From contig OX457058.1 in assembly GCA_949752795.1 (NCBI GenBank), positions 159,033,353-159,097,352 on the forward strand: a stretch of 64,000 bases of DNA, given 5' to 3'. Below are positions 1-10,892 of this stretch, one piece after another (within the stretch, counting starts at the first letter, position 1; each line of letters starts with the position of its first letter). Made by a program: the position numbers and the translations under genes. The stretch is from Hyperoodon ampullatus. Taxonomy: Eukaryota; Chordata; Mammalia; Artiodactyla; Ziphiidae. The notes under the pieces are model-generated. The model saw nothing but the letters and a program-made list of their open reading frames with translations, searched no databases and was not told where the DNA came from.

Positions 1-750
1 CATATTAAGAAAAGAGAAAAATATTGGAATCAGGAGGACTCTGGAGACTGTGAGGCAGGCACCATAGCCAAGATTCCAAGGCAAGCACAGCCTGGTCCTC
101 AGGCTGCTCCAACACACCTTTGTATCATTCATTCTCAACCCCAAATCCCAGGACAAATGAGCATTACCTTGAGGCAGTGATAGCCTCCAAAGGCACTAGC
201 AGGCAGGCTATCCCAGAGGTCATAGAACAGAAAGGCTCAGAGACCAAATTAAGATGCTCAAATAACATGAGTTACTAAATCAAATTAAGACAGTGAGAAG
301 CAAGGGGAAAGAGCTGGAGTAAGTTAGGTATAACCTACCTCGTGTGCATGGAATGGAAGGGCTGCCCAATCTAAATCTGAGGATATGCAATGTTCGTACA
401 TCCCATCTCTCTATGCCACGTTAGTCTTCTTATGCACCAAAGATGTGGTTACAAGGACCAAAACTTAGGTTTGAGCAAATGAGCCCACAGACGGGTGACA
501 CTCTGGGTCAACAACACTTGCTCTATTGCAGACACACAGAGACCAGTACAGCTAGCCGCAGCTGGAGCTTGCCGATTAGCCTGAAGGGAAGCCATGGGTT
601 TTATTTCATGGGCAGAGAACGCAGGAAGGCACAATGGGTGTCACCAATGGGTGATGAAATAAAGCCTCATATATATTAAGTGCTCGTGTATAGTTAGGGC
701 ATCCTGAATGTTTACTGCCTCTTGTATTTTTAGTCGCATGTGTTTTTAAA
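1..750. other. Unique AT-rich DNA, no gene seen
   Basis: Short reading frames here (up to 78 codons) have no recognisable domain, splice context or codon bias. I see no known repeat before the SINE target-site duplication at 732-749. Confidence 0.5.
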
Positions 751-971
751 TTTTTTTTTTTTTTTTTTTTTTTTCTTTTGCGGTACGCGGGCCTCTCACT
801 GTTGCGGCCTCTCCCGTTGCGGAGAACAGGCTCCGGACGCGCAGGCTCAGCGGCCATGGCTCACGGGCCCAGCCGCTCCACAGCATGTGGGATCTTCCCG
901 GACCGGGGCACGAACCTGTGTCCCCTGCATTGTCAGGCAGACTCTCAACCACTGCGCCACCAGGGAAGCCC
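751..971 (-). mobile_element. CHR-type tRNA-derived SINE (cetacean), reverse orientation
   Basis: A poly-T run at the left end (the reverse-complemented poly-A tail) is followed by the conserved body, including GGCCTCTCACTGTTG and CAGCGGCCATGGCTCACGGG, and ends with the tRNA-like head ACTGCGCCACCAGGGAAGCC. Flanking target-site duplications are AGTCGCATGTGTTTTTAA at 732-749 and AGTCACATGTGTTTTTAA at 972-989, one mismatch. Such SINEs are transcribed by RNA polymerase III from internal boxes and mobilised by L1 proteins. Open frames that run through it are not genes. Confidence 0.95.
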
Positions 972-1044
972 AGTCACATGTGTTTTTAATACCCAGGTGC
1001 TTCATGAATATTAGGCATCTGTTGGTCTTTTCACCCTTCTCTAT

Positions 1045-1048
<4 letters not shown>

Positions 1049-1085
<37 letters not shown>
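1049..1085. repeat. (CA)n microsatellite
   Basis: About 15 uninterrupted CA units followed by an imperfect TATACACAC tail. A shorter CA run occurs at about 1990-2004. Likely length-polymorphic. Confidence 0.95.
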
Positions 1086-1089
<4 letters not shown>

Positions 1090-2479
1090 TGTACTTGATA
1101 GCTTCTTATGCTTACAATACCTCATCAGCTCTACCTATATCCAACAAACTTTTTGCTTGCTAGCCGCTTACCTATACTGAAAACACCTTAAAAGATTTTG
1201 CCTATGTTTTATAAACTACACACTTATTTATCTGGTAGAATTGAATATTTTCAAAAGCAAATGCATATTACATACCTGGTTGGCTGACACAAAATCATGC
1301 ACCCATCTCACTGACTGTACCAAAATAGGGAGAAAGTAATATGGCCCCTTTTGGTTATAAGGTAGGAGATAAGTACTACTTCCCACCAAGAATACTTATA
1401 AAGAAGAATTTTGCATAAAGGAAATCAGGATGTGAATAGGAAGGAGGAGATTGGATACCAGATGGTCCTGATGAACAAATGCCCATCACTTATATATAAA
1501 AGGGATATTTGCAAGGAAGTGGGAACTGGGAGTAAAGTTAAAGCCTAGCTATTGGAAATGAGACATTGCATCTGTGTTGGTTAAGTAGCAGGACTGGTTT
1601 GAGTCTGAATCCAGGCATAATGGGCTAGTATATTTAGGAACCTCTTTCCTTAGGTCAGAAGAGCTGTGTGACAGCTACTCTGAAGTTTGGGCTGAGCTTC
1701 CAAGGAGTGATTACGTGTCTCCAAGTATGGAGAGTAGAAGGAATGCAGTAGCTATGATTAGTCTTGGTCTGAGAATGTCTCTCAGATTTCCTGAAGTCCT
1801 TGCCAGGCATGAATTTCTGCATTTCCACTGGTAATTGTTATAGAAACTCCTTAGCGAGAAGTACAACAGTTTCCACCAATCATTCCTCTGGACTGTTACT
1901 TAGATAATAGAGGATCACTGTGTCTCTCTTGCTCTTTATCTTCTCTTCATAGGCACAAGAGTGCACAGATGCTGACACAGACATAAATACACACACACAC
2001 ACATACTCATTCTTTCAAAAAAAAAAAAGACTATACTAGAATTATCTCTCAGTAGTAAGGTAATTTGTTGGCCAGTAACTACCTTTAGATGATGCCTCAG
2101 GTTCCAGCAATTTAAATAGCCTAGAGAACCTCTTGGGTCCCTCAGCCAACTAATTTCTCAGAGTTGCTCTCAAATAGTCATCTTGGGAAGTTATTTAGGG
2201 CACTATACCAAGCTTTGGTGCCACCCAAGATTGGACAGATCTTTGAGGAAGCTGTTCACAGCCCTTTGCTACTCTTGTTAATTATGATATCTCCCCTTTA
2301 AACCCCATCCAGGGCACAGAAATACTCTTCAAAGTGTCCCTTCCCCTCATCCCACCCCTTATGACACAAACACAAATGATAGACTGTACACTAAGAGTAG
2401 AGCTGCTACTGTACCTGCTCTGTTGTGTCTGAACTATGATATATAAGACTTAGCAAACATCTGACTTTGGTCCTTCTAT
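1086..2479. other. Unique AT-rich DNA, no gene seen
   Basis: No open frame over 60 codons with recognisable content. Contains only a short A-run and CA-run near 1988-2030. Confidence 0.45.
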
Positions 2480-2508
2480 GTTCCTCACACAGGGCACAAT
2501 GGAATTAA
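2480..2508 (+). repeat. 29-bp direct repeat, copy 1
   Basis: Begins GTTCCTCACACAGGGCACA and ends TGGAATTAA. It matches 3645-3673 at 28 of 29 positions, an A-to-G difference being the only change. The two copies are 1.1 kb apart in the same orientation and bracket the LTR-like sequence. Confidence 0.9.
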
Positions 2509-2606
2509 TGCCCTGGGAACAGCTCTTTAGAAAAAGGTAAAGTAAAATAATGACAGTTATACAAATTTTAAGAATGAACATGCATTAAGGACTTAATTTT
2601 ACTCAT

Positions 2607-3290
2607 CTGTGAGGTGAAGAGGATCAGAATATATCATCCCCAAATATGCCACTTTGTCATAAGAATTATTTTGAGCTGAAGGCAATTGGGAATCGACAGA
2701 TCAGGAAGAGTTCTCTGCCTTCCCCTTACGTACCTAAAAGCAGGGCATAAATTTTCCTTTTAAGATGTCCATCCCCCTCTACCCTCCTTCCAGTCCCCCA
2801 CCTCCAGGAAGAGAAGCCTACTTATCACAGGAGACTGAGAACTGACACCGAAATCAGTTTGCACAAACAGGCCTGACTAAAATAGGACCTTACTGTCCAT
2901 TATTTCCTCATATATTTCCTAGTAACTTCCCCGTGATTCATTATCCGTTGAAGCTCAAACCTCCTTTCCTTTGTTAAAATGGTATATAAGCTCTCAAGTG
3001 TGATCACTTCTTTGAGTTTTACTTCTTTTCTGTGAACTCCAGTGCACATAAATATTCAAATTGTGTGACTTTTCTCTTGCTAACTTGTCTTTTGTTAATT
3101 TAATTCACAGGCTTCTTCCATTCACTGGACCTAAGAGGGTAGAGGGAAAGACAGAGGAAACCAGGCAGATGTTAACTGGTTCAAAGGAAACATCAGATAG
3201 CACAAACTTATCTGGCAAGCAAAGGAATGTTGAAATGAATCGCCAATGGCAAAAACCGTGTTTCCCCCTAGAGATTAGAAAAATCAACTA
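2607..3290 (+). mobile_element. Degenerate solo LTR, class I endogenous retrovirus-like
   Basis: The stretch has the general plan of a class I retroviral LTR: a purine-rich start, a TATA-like box (GGTATATAAGC near 2981-2991), a T-rich segment of the type TGTCTTTTGTTAATTTAATT at about 3086-3105 followed by CACAGGC, and AAGAGGGTAGAGGGAAAG at 3132-3149, which resembles the 3' end of several mammalian class I LTRs. No gag, pol or env sequence lies on either side, so it is a solo LTR if correct. Family assignment and exact ends are uncertain. Confidence 0.5.
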
Positions 3291-3644
3291 AATCTCTACC
3301 AGACTGGCCAGAATTTACTTGTTTATCTGTTACCTATAACTTAAAAGGGTTACAAAAGAGCTAAGAAACAACAAAAGGCTAGAATCTGATAACCTGGAAG
3401 GATGTGCTGTATGTAGACAATGCAGGATTTTACACTGAAACCTGTTTTTTTTTTTTTGTACAATATACAAAATAGCTAATACTATTGGTTGACTTCTCAA
3501 CTGGTAGTATTTTCTTGACTCAAGTCTTTCTTTAACAGACTTATTACACATCAGGGTTTTATTCCTAGAGACTTTTAATATTGTCAAGATTAATGTGCTG
3601 AAGGTTTGAGGATTTTTGGAAGGACACTGCAAGAACCCCTTAGG

Positions 3645-3673
3645 GTTCCTCACACAGGGCACAGTGGAATTAA
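3645..3673 (+). repeat. 29-bp direct repeat, copy 2
   Basis: Second copy of the repeat at 2480-2508, same strand, one substitution. Confidence 0.9.
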
Positions 3674-3991
3674 GGCTGGATTTTAGGCGCTTAGGCTTTT
3701 AGAGAACTGGGAAATCAATTACTATGTCAGCTTTCTGGATGTCAAGAATGACCACTGTGCACACAGTACCTGCCAGGTAATGAAGAAATCAACACTTCCC
3801 CATTCACAAATCTTTCATACCAGCTGTTCAACTTGACATTCCCCTTAAAGAATTCACAGTATTTGATACTTGTGCCTGAGGTCTTTAGAATTAAGAAATG
3901 TTTATATTATATACTCTGGCAATGCTGATCTGTCTGTGTTATCTCCAAGGTGTTATTTGGGGTTTATGCAGTTTCTGGAGGGAAATAGATA

Positions 3992-4631
3992 CAGTTAATC
4001 CTCATTATTCATGGATTCTGTACTTGCACATTTGTCTCCTTGCTAAGTTATATGTAACCCCAGAATCAATACTCAAGGTGTTTTTGTAGTTGTTCAAAGA
4101 CACGTGCATGGGCCGCATGGCAAAAAATTTGAGTTACCTGACACACATGTTCCTCACCGAGGTGGAACAAGGTGGTGCCCTGACTTCTTGTGTCAGCTCT
4201 CATACTGTAAACAAGTGTCCCTTTGCTGGCTTACTTAGTGCTAGTTTTTCCACACTTTTGTGCTTTTTGTTGGTGATTTTATTGTTTAAAATGACCCCCA
4301 AGTGTAATGCTGAAGTGCTGTCTAGTTTTTTTTACGTGCAAGGAGGCTGTGAAGCGCCTTATGGAGAAAATATGTGTGTTAGTTAAGCTTCATTCAGGCG
4401 TGAGTTATAGCACTGTTGACCCTGAGTTCAATGTTAATGAATAAAAATATGTGTTAAATGAGGTGTCTTGAAACAAAAACACACAGAAAACAAGGTGATG
4501 TATTGATCATTTGAAAAATACTTGCAGGATCCTACCCCTCGATTTCCCAAGGAGCAGTCATTTAGTATTTACCAATTCAGTGTTTGCGGTGACTATAGAA
4601 CATAAGTACGGAGAACAAGGAGAATCAGCTT
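3992..4631 (+). mobile_element. Tigger-type (pogo/Tc1-mariner) DNA transposon remnant
   Basis: Left terminus CAGTTAATCCTCATTATTC and the right end (GAGAATCAGCTT) form diverged terminal inverted repeats, each beside a TA dinucleotide (3990-3991 and 4632-4633), the TA duplication expected of this superfamily. Interior words such as CTCATACTGTAAACAAGTGTC and GAGTTCAATGTTAATGAAT match what I know of mammalian Tigger consensus sequences. The element is about 640 bp, so internally deleted. Confidence 0.8.
4291..4440 (+). pseudogene. Relic of the N-terminus of a Tigger transposase
   Basis: Starting at the ATG at 4291 the first dozen codons read MTPKCNAEVLSS, close to the usual start of Tigger/CENP-B-like transposases (a basic N-terminus leading into a helix-turn-helix DNA-binding domain). 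The frame is lost within about 30 codons, yet the following DNA still resembles the helix-turn-helix segment (GAGTTATAGCACTGTTGACC then GAGTTCAATG, corresponding to a GMSYSAVGREFN-like stretch) in a shifted frame. The catalytic DDE core is absent. It is a dead fragment inside the nonautonomous element and has no expected function. Confidence 0.65.
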
Positions 4632-4633
4632 TA

Positions 4634-5862
4634 TCTCTCTCAGAGGATGTTGTCAGGTACAGAGTGATGAGTTTTCTTCCTGGTCACCACGCAGTCCAGT
4701 ACTCTTCTTAGCTTTCCTCTGTGGATAGAATTTGGTTTGTTGGAAGAGATTTGCCTGTGTCCTCAAGACTTGGTTGAGGCAAGAGGGTACTGTTCTTTGG
4801 TAAAGTTTTTTCTCCTCCTTTTGGAAGGAATGAAAGGAAATTCCAGAAACTATAGCCCTCTTGTTCTCACTTGTGCTGAATGACTAGTGAATTAATTGCT
4901 CCAACACTTCACCCTCGGCAGTGAATCCCACTTATATGGTTTTCACTGCCCTTCTAAATTCTGATTAGCCTTTCCATTGACGCCTGAGCCCTTTCACATT
5001 TTTGTGGGTTTTTGAAACATTATAATTAATCACGAGGGCTGGGCAAACCTCCCTTATTTTACAGTTACACGCACTTGTTCCTTTGAAGGGAAATCATGTG
5101 CCCTGCCCCTGACACCACACATGCACACACTAATTGGTGTCCTGTGGGAACAGGGAGCTAGAGATGGGGGAAGGAAGGAGGGAGGGACGACAGTATTCCG
5201 AAGGGAAACTTGTTAAGTGCCACTTTACAGGACAGCTTTAGATACAACATTTGCTCCCACCATTTTCAACCAGGCTAATAAAAGGTTACTGTTGTAACAA
5301 TCTTTTACCCCCGCTTTTGACAACAAAATGCAAAACAGATTGGGGGTGGGAAGGGAGAGTAAACCATGGAGGTATATTTGAGTCAGGGGCCTGACTCCCT
5401 GTTAAGCAACCTTAGTTTTGTTTTATGCCAACCTCCCTTTGACCCATCACCCCTTTTTTTCCTCTCCAGGTGCAAATAAATGACTTGACCTCTTTTCAAC
5501 TTAGAGAATGGGGTCTGTGCCCAGTCATTACCACCTTCACACAAACCTAACTTAAATTTTTTCTTTTCTCAAGTATTTTTCATTTTTGTCTCATCTGTTA
5601 TTGCAACATGAAAGGATGATTCCTTCCTAAAGAAATTCCAGGCATGAGTTGTAAATGGAGGCAGGAAAGACCTTTCTGTAAAGACACCAAAATTGTGCCA
5701 TAAATGAGCTGATCTGGTTTGGGACAAGTAAAAGCCCAGAAGCATCGACCATTGAGGAAATTTAAAGGGAAGGAGTCTTAAGAGCCTCGGCAGTGCCATT
5801 CACTAACAGTGTGGATTTGAGTAATTTTCATAACATTTTAAAGCCTGTTTTCTCATTTATTG
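4634..5862. other. Unique DNA, no gene seen
   Basis: No convincing coding frame or repeat family recognised. Confidence 0.4.
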
Positions 5863-6097
5863 CAGAGTTCTGCAAACCTTTTCTGTAAAGGGACAGATAA
5901 TAAATATTATAGGCTTTGTGGGTCGCATGGTCTCTGGTGCAACTATTTAGCTCTGCTGTTGTGGGGCAAAGACAGTAAAGACAATACATAAACTAATGGG
6001 CGTGCTGTGTTCTAACAAAACCTTAGTGACAAAATCAGGCTGCAGGATGAATTCGTCAGGCCAGCTTTGGCCCACTGGGCTATCATTTGTTGACCCT
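5863..6097. mobile_element. hAT-Charlie type MITE, nonautonomous
   Basis: The 235-bp unit begins CAGAGTTCTGCAAACC and ends TTGTTGACCCTG, diverged inverted termini of the CAGNGGTCNGCAAAC class, with the interior AAGGGACAGATAATAAATAT and GGCTTTGTGGGTC typical of abundant eutherian hAT MITEs. The adjacent 8-mers (ATTTATTG and ATCTATAA) are a plausible decayed 8-bp target duplication, matching at 5 of 8 positions. No transposase sequence. Confidence 0.75.
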
Positions 6098-7530
6098 GAT
6101 CTATAAAATGAAGATAATAATAGTATCCAAATCCAGTTGTTGGGAAGATGATACATATGCATGTACTACATGTAAAAGATTTAGTATAATGTCTGGCTTA
6201 TAATAAGCACCTTTGTTAAAAATGTAGTTAAAAAAGGTAAAATCATGATTTTCACAGGATATAAATTGAACATATGTTAAAGATTTTACTTAACTCATTA
6301 TTAATGCAGGGTTCAGGCAGATATTATATCTAGTTCAAAAGATTAAAAAAACAGTGATTTATAAGAAATAATGAGACTAATTTGTAAATTGTGAAAAACT
6401 GGCTTGGAGGAAAAAGTTGTCCTTTTACCAGTCAATTCATTTTCATATTCATAGTCAAGAGTCATTTTTGTTGCGTTGTGCTTTTCCACAACTTACAGAG
6501 TTGAAAGATAGCTCAAAGGTGATGAAAATCCAGGAACCGCATGGTGCAGAAAGGTGTGCTCTAAACAATGCATCATTTGCCACTGGAGAAATATAGTAAT
6601 CTTATTTGCTTATTCCAAGTTTCTTTACACACTCAAATCTTAGCTATAATCATTGTTGCTTAGATGTCCCCTAGGGTTATTCAGTCCTTTGAGACTGAAA
6701 TGGAATTGACTCATATTCCATTTGGGTGTGCTCTAGGGTTTCCTTCAAACTGAGGCTGACTTGAAGTTCCTGATTCTGTTGTGTGAGTTCAGTGGGTGGA
6801 TTGCCTCAAAGAAAAAGTGTGGTATTGTTCACTTTTGGCATGATGTCACACTGTGTGACATGTGTTCCCAGTGACTCCATGCCCCTGAGATATCACCAAC
6901 CTGTGGCTCTATGAATGCAAGAAGCAATAGGAACATATCCCAACAATGCAAATCACTTAAATGATCACAGCTCCAACTGGCTTCCTTGTCATTAGGGATT
7001 TCCTGGGGGCTGACATTTCTCTGTAGACTCCAGCCACCCTGATTTCTCAGCTCTTTCTCTCCAACTTCCTCCTCACCTACCTTCCTTTCTCTAACAGTCT
7101 TAGATTCTTGTTCATTTCTTATGTTAGACAGTTTAACTATCTCTTTGTTTTATAGTCTCCTTAGAAACTGTGATTTGGTAGTCTACCTTTAACACCAAAG
7201 TAGCCTAACAAGTTATTGAGTTAAAGGAAAGGCCAAGTGCACACAGCAGAGTAATTCGTAGTTCCTGTACAGAGCAGAAACTACTGTGATCAGTTGTGCT
7301 TTTAAGTAGTTCTTTCTTTTTTATTACTATTATTATTATCATTAGAAGGAGGTAAATCAGGGATCGCAAATGGGATTGTTCCAGATAAGCAGTTATTTCT
7401 GCTGGCTGTTTTTTGGCTTTTCATTTTTCTTAGTTATATTTTCCCCACCATCTCGCTCATTCTCTCTCTTTTTTTAACTTTCTTCCTCCACAAATTAGAT
7501 ACACGTATATTTAAACTGAAATAACGTTTC
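6098..7530. other. Unique DNA, no gene seen
   Basis: AT-rich with a short ATT run at about 7321-7342. No coding signature. Confidence 0.4.
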
Positions 7531-7539
7531 CTCTCCTTG

Positions 7540-8010
7540 ACAGGGAACATACAAGACATGTTACCGACCCCTTGGAGTTGGTCCTGAACAAAGGTCCCTC
7601 TGCCAGGTGTGTTTGAGTCAATAGGAGACTGAGTTTGGTTTAGAAGCAAAGAAAACAATCTTTGATCCGAGAATGGAGAGGCCCCAGCTCCTGCTCTAGA
7701 GCACATGCCCTCCTGACAGGTTGTGGGCGGGGCTGCTTTATAGGGATCTCAGCAGCAGGGCAGGGAAGGGGGTGGAGTTCACACAAGGCAGGCACAGATG
7801 CACTGCTCAGGCTCTAGATCGCAGTGCCGGGCCCAGTGTCTCTGCACACGGCCTGCCAACACCATCTTGAGTTACAGTGCTTCTGCAAACGGTCCCTGAG
7901 CTGAAATGTCAGGTGTAGCAGTTTTGCACTGGGAACTCTGGTCTGAAAAGCCGGGTTCAAGGCGTCTGCATGCTGCACCCTACGAGCAAGTGAAACTAGA
8001 CTAAGCACCA
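7540..8010 (+). other. GC-richer block, possible old LTR or promoter-like sequence
   Basis: This block is visibly richer in G and C than its surroundings and contains a GC box (GGGCGGGGC, 7724-7732) closely followed by a TATA-like TTTATAG (7737-7743). The layout would suit an LTR promoter on the plus strand, but I cannot define boundaries, inverted TG/CA ends or a flanking duplication. No open frame downstream is recognisable. Confidence 0.3.
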
Positions 8011-8609
8011 AGGGGAAAAAAAAAGGTTGGACTTTATGGCCCAGATTCTAATTTTATTTCCTGGGAATTGTTAATGGGCTTTGCTGGTGACAGATACAGA
8101 GAGGCTGTATCAAGTTTCGGCAAGGGTACTCAAGTGTTACGCTACCTCCAAGGGTTGCCTGGGCATTCCTACTGCCAGAGGCCAGGTAGCCCTGCCTAAA
8201 ATGGTACTTAAACAATTATGCAGAGAAAATAAACTGGGGATTGACAAAGTGCTTTTCTTTTAGGAAATTAATGGTAGACTTTTATTAGCCTGAGGAAGTT
8301 CAGACTTGGGCTTAAAGGTTGGAAGATAGAAAAATAGTTCTCTCAGGTTTAATGGCTTAAACTAGCAAATGGAGTTTGACTATTAGTTACGGTTGGTATA
8401 AGGGAAAAGTTGTGAATGATTTTTGAATTTTAGTGGGTGTCCTGGCTGAGTCACTCCTCTCTGTCTCTGTTTTTGATTAGGCTGTTTGACAACAATATTA
8501 GTTTGGAAAACTGAAAACAGTGCAAATAGAAATGCATATTAAGACCTAGTCAAGAAGAGGGTTCAGAGAGCCTGGATAAAGTTTGGTCAAGGAGAGAGTC
8601 TTTGTCATT

Positions 8610-8790
8610 GGTCAGGGCAAGTCTCTTTGAAAAGGTAAGATTTGAGCAAAGCCTTGAAGACCACAAGAGAGTCTAGCAGCTTCCTAGGGGAAGTGCATTC
8701 CAGGTGGAGGAATCAGCACAGGCTCTAAGGCAGAGGTTTGCCTGGCAGGGTGAAGAAATAGCAAGAAAGCGAGTGTGATGGCCACAACAG
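8610..8790 (+). repeat. Ancient mammalian interspersed repeat, part 1
   Basis: Words such as TTTGAGCAAAGCCTTGAAGA, GAAGTGCATTCCAGG, and GCTCTAAGGCAGAGG match a very common old mammalian repeat I recognise by sequence but cannot name with certainty. It appears to resume at about 9352, as if split by an insertion. Confidence 0.5.
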
Positions 8791-8799
8791 TAGATCCAT

Positions 8800-9345
8800 C
8801 TCATGTACACTTCTTACAATGTGATATTGAAATTCTTCCCATTGAGTGGTGGGTCTACTCTCTTTCTTATTGAACCTGTGTATTACAAGAGAATAGAGGT
8901 GAAATGATGCTATTTGGCTTCTAAGGCTAGGTCATAAGTATGCACTTGAGCTTTGTTCTGTTGCGACACGCATCCTTGAAGCCCAGCCACCATGTTGTGA
9001 GAAAGTCCAGGCCACATGGAAAGGCCACCTATGCTTTTCTACCAATAGCCCCAGTTAAGTCCAACCCAGCAGTCTGCATCAACCACTAGACATGTAAGTG
9101 AGTGAGCCTTCAGGTGATTCTAGCCACTGGCCATCAAGTCATCTGCTTTCCAGCCCTTACCTGACCCTTCCAGTCTTCCCACCTGAGGCTTCAGACATTG
9201 TGTAGAAAAGACAAGTCATTCCTACTGTGCTCTGGACATGTTTCTGACCAGAATTCATGAACGTATTACATGGATATTGTTCTATACCACTAAGATTTGA
9301 GATGGTTTATTATGCAATAATATAATTATAACTGGAATATCTGAA
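8800..9345 (+). repeat. Probable old LTR-like or MaLR-like insertion
   Basis: Contains AGCCCAGCCACCATGTTGTG and a 3' portion ACCACTAAGATTTGAGATGG followed by TTATGCAATAAT, a terminal pattern shared by several old mammalian LTR-like repeats. It interrupts the flanking older repeat. Family uncertain. Confidence 0.35.
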
Positions 9346-9351
9346 ATGGCT

Positions 9352-9470
9352 GAAGTTTAGTGAATAAGGGAGAGAGTAGGTAGAAGTGAGTTTGGAATAA
9401 CATTGGCAAGGGGCCAGAAGATGCAGGACATTGTGGGCTAAAGTAAGCACTGGCTTTTACTGGAAGTAAA
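9352..9470 (+). repeat. Ancient mammalian interspersed repeat, part 2
   Basis: GGGGCCAGAAGATGCAGGACATTGTGGGC (read as two overlapping words) and CACTGGCTTTTACTGG continue the repeat begun at 8610, in the same order and orientation. Confidence 0.45.
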
Positions 9471-9473
9471 AAA

Positions 9474-9500
9474 AGAATGAATGAATGAATGAGTGAATAA
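9474..9500. repeat. (GAAT)n short tandem repeat
   Basis: Four to five near-perfect GAAT units, then decayed ones. Confidence 0.85.
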
Positions 9501-9579
9501 TTACTTAATTACTGGGAAAGATGAACTCTTAGAATAATTATTGTGTCCATAATCAGGCTATATAGTGAAGTGAAAAAAA

Positions 9580-9725
9580 CCATGTAGTTGAATCCTAATC
9601 CTACCACTTATGATTTTAGTCATAGAAGAATTATTTAAATTTATGAACATTATTTTCTTATCTGTAAAACAAAGTTACGCTATGAGGATTAAATGTTACA
9701 ATACTTACGGTAGGTACCCAGTGTT
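9580..9725 (+). repeat. MIR SINE fragment
   Basis: Has the order typical of MIR: a tRNA-like part giving way to a core with CTTATCTGTAAAACAAAG and then GAGGATTAAATG. Confidence 0.75.
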
Positions 9726-9894
9726 TATTAGTTTTTTTCTCTCTCCCTTTTATTTTTCTGATATATTTGGATGCCTATCACACTGAGAAGGATTTAAATT
9801 AATCTATCTTTCCATTCAAAATAACTAGCTCCGGTAGATGGAAGAGACAGAGGCATATTTTAGCTCTGTGTAAGCGTCAGTAGCATACTGATTA

Positions 9895-10095
9895 TTGGGT
9901 ACCGTTACCTGAAAGTGAATCAGACTCTATATTTACTAGCTTTGTGACCTTGGACAAGTTACTTAAACCTTCTAAAGCTCATTTTCTTTATTAGTAAAAA
10001 TGATGTTAGAGGACCCACCTCATGAGTTTGCATTAGATTTAAATATAGTAATCCATATAAAGTGCTTAGCGTGGTGTTAGACACTTAATGTTTAC
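9895..10095 (+). repeat. MIR SINE fragment
   Basis: ACTAGCTTTGTGACCTTGGA, CAAGTTACTTAAACCTTCT and GTGCTTAGCGTGGTG lie in MIR order and spacing. Old, diverged, no flanking duplication visible. Confidence 0.85.
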
Positions 10096-10099
10096 CAAC

Positions 10100-10696
10100 A
10101 ATTTACCCCCAGTTGGAACAAGGAATGTGTTAAGAAGATTAACTTCCCTTACTGGAAATGTTAAGGGAAATCTTGTGTGTCTCTCTAAAGAGGAAATTTC
10201 TTCATGGATCAGTTCCAATTCTAAATTCTATCATTCTTTGCCCCTCTCATGAGACCTTGGATTTCTTTGACCTGTAACTATATCAAGTAGATTTTCTTTT
10301 TGCATCTTCTGCAGTTAGTCCTAAATCTATGGTGTTATATCAGTTGAAATGAGCTAAATTTTGCTATAATAACAAACACTCTCAAATCTTAGTGGCTTAA
10401 CCCAACAAAAATTGCTCATTCATGTTACATCTCATCAACAACTGAAGGCAAGGATGGGTAGGACTCATTAGTTGCTCTTGGATCCAAGTTACTAGAATGG
10501 CCGATGTCTTGAACATTGTCATTCATGGTGCCAGAGAAAAATGAAAATTCTAAAGCAGTACTTCTCTAACTGTCTGTGGTGGAAGCCCATTTTTTTTTAA
10601 TGTTTTTCTTTTTTTAATCATTAAATTATTATATAATTTAGACAGTAAACATGGTCTATTTTTGATTCTCTCCAATAGAATACGTTTGATCACATT
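10100..10696. other. Unique DNA, no gene seen
   Basis: A hAT-like terminal word (CAGTACTTCTCTAACTG) occurs near 10556 but no matching second end was found. T-rich just before the L1 3' end. Confidence 0.35.
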
Positions 10697-10892
10697 TTTT
10701 TCTTATACAGTAGATTGTTATTAGTCATCAATTTTGTACACATCAGTGTATACCTGTCAATCCCAATCGCCCAATTCATCACACCACCACCCCCAACCGC
10801 CTGCTGCTTTCCCCCCTTGGTGTCCATAAGTTTGTTCTCTACATCTGGGTCTCAATTCCTGCCCTGCAAACCGGTTCACCTGTACCATTTTT

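Noticed and set aside
740..1180. 146-codon frame
   Set aside because: Runs through a reversed SINE and a CA repeat; composition is that of the repeats.
10556..10590. hAT terminus and a matching one near 16980
   Set aside because: CAGTACTTCTC... and GGAGGTTCTCAAACTGG both look like left ends in the same orientation, so they do not form one interrupted element.
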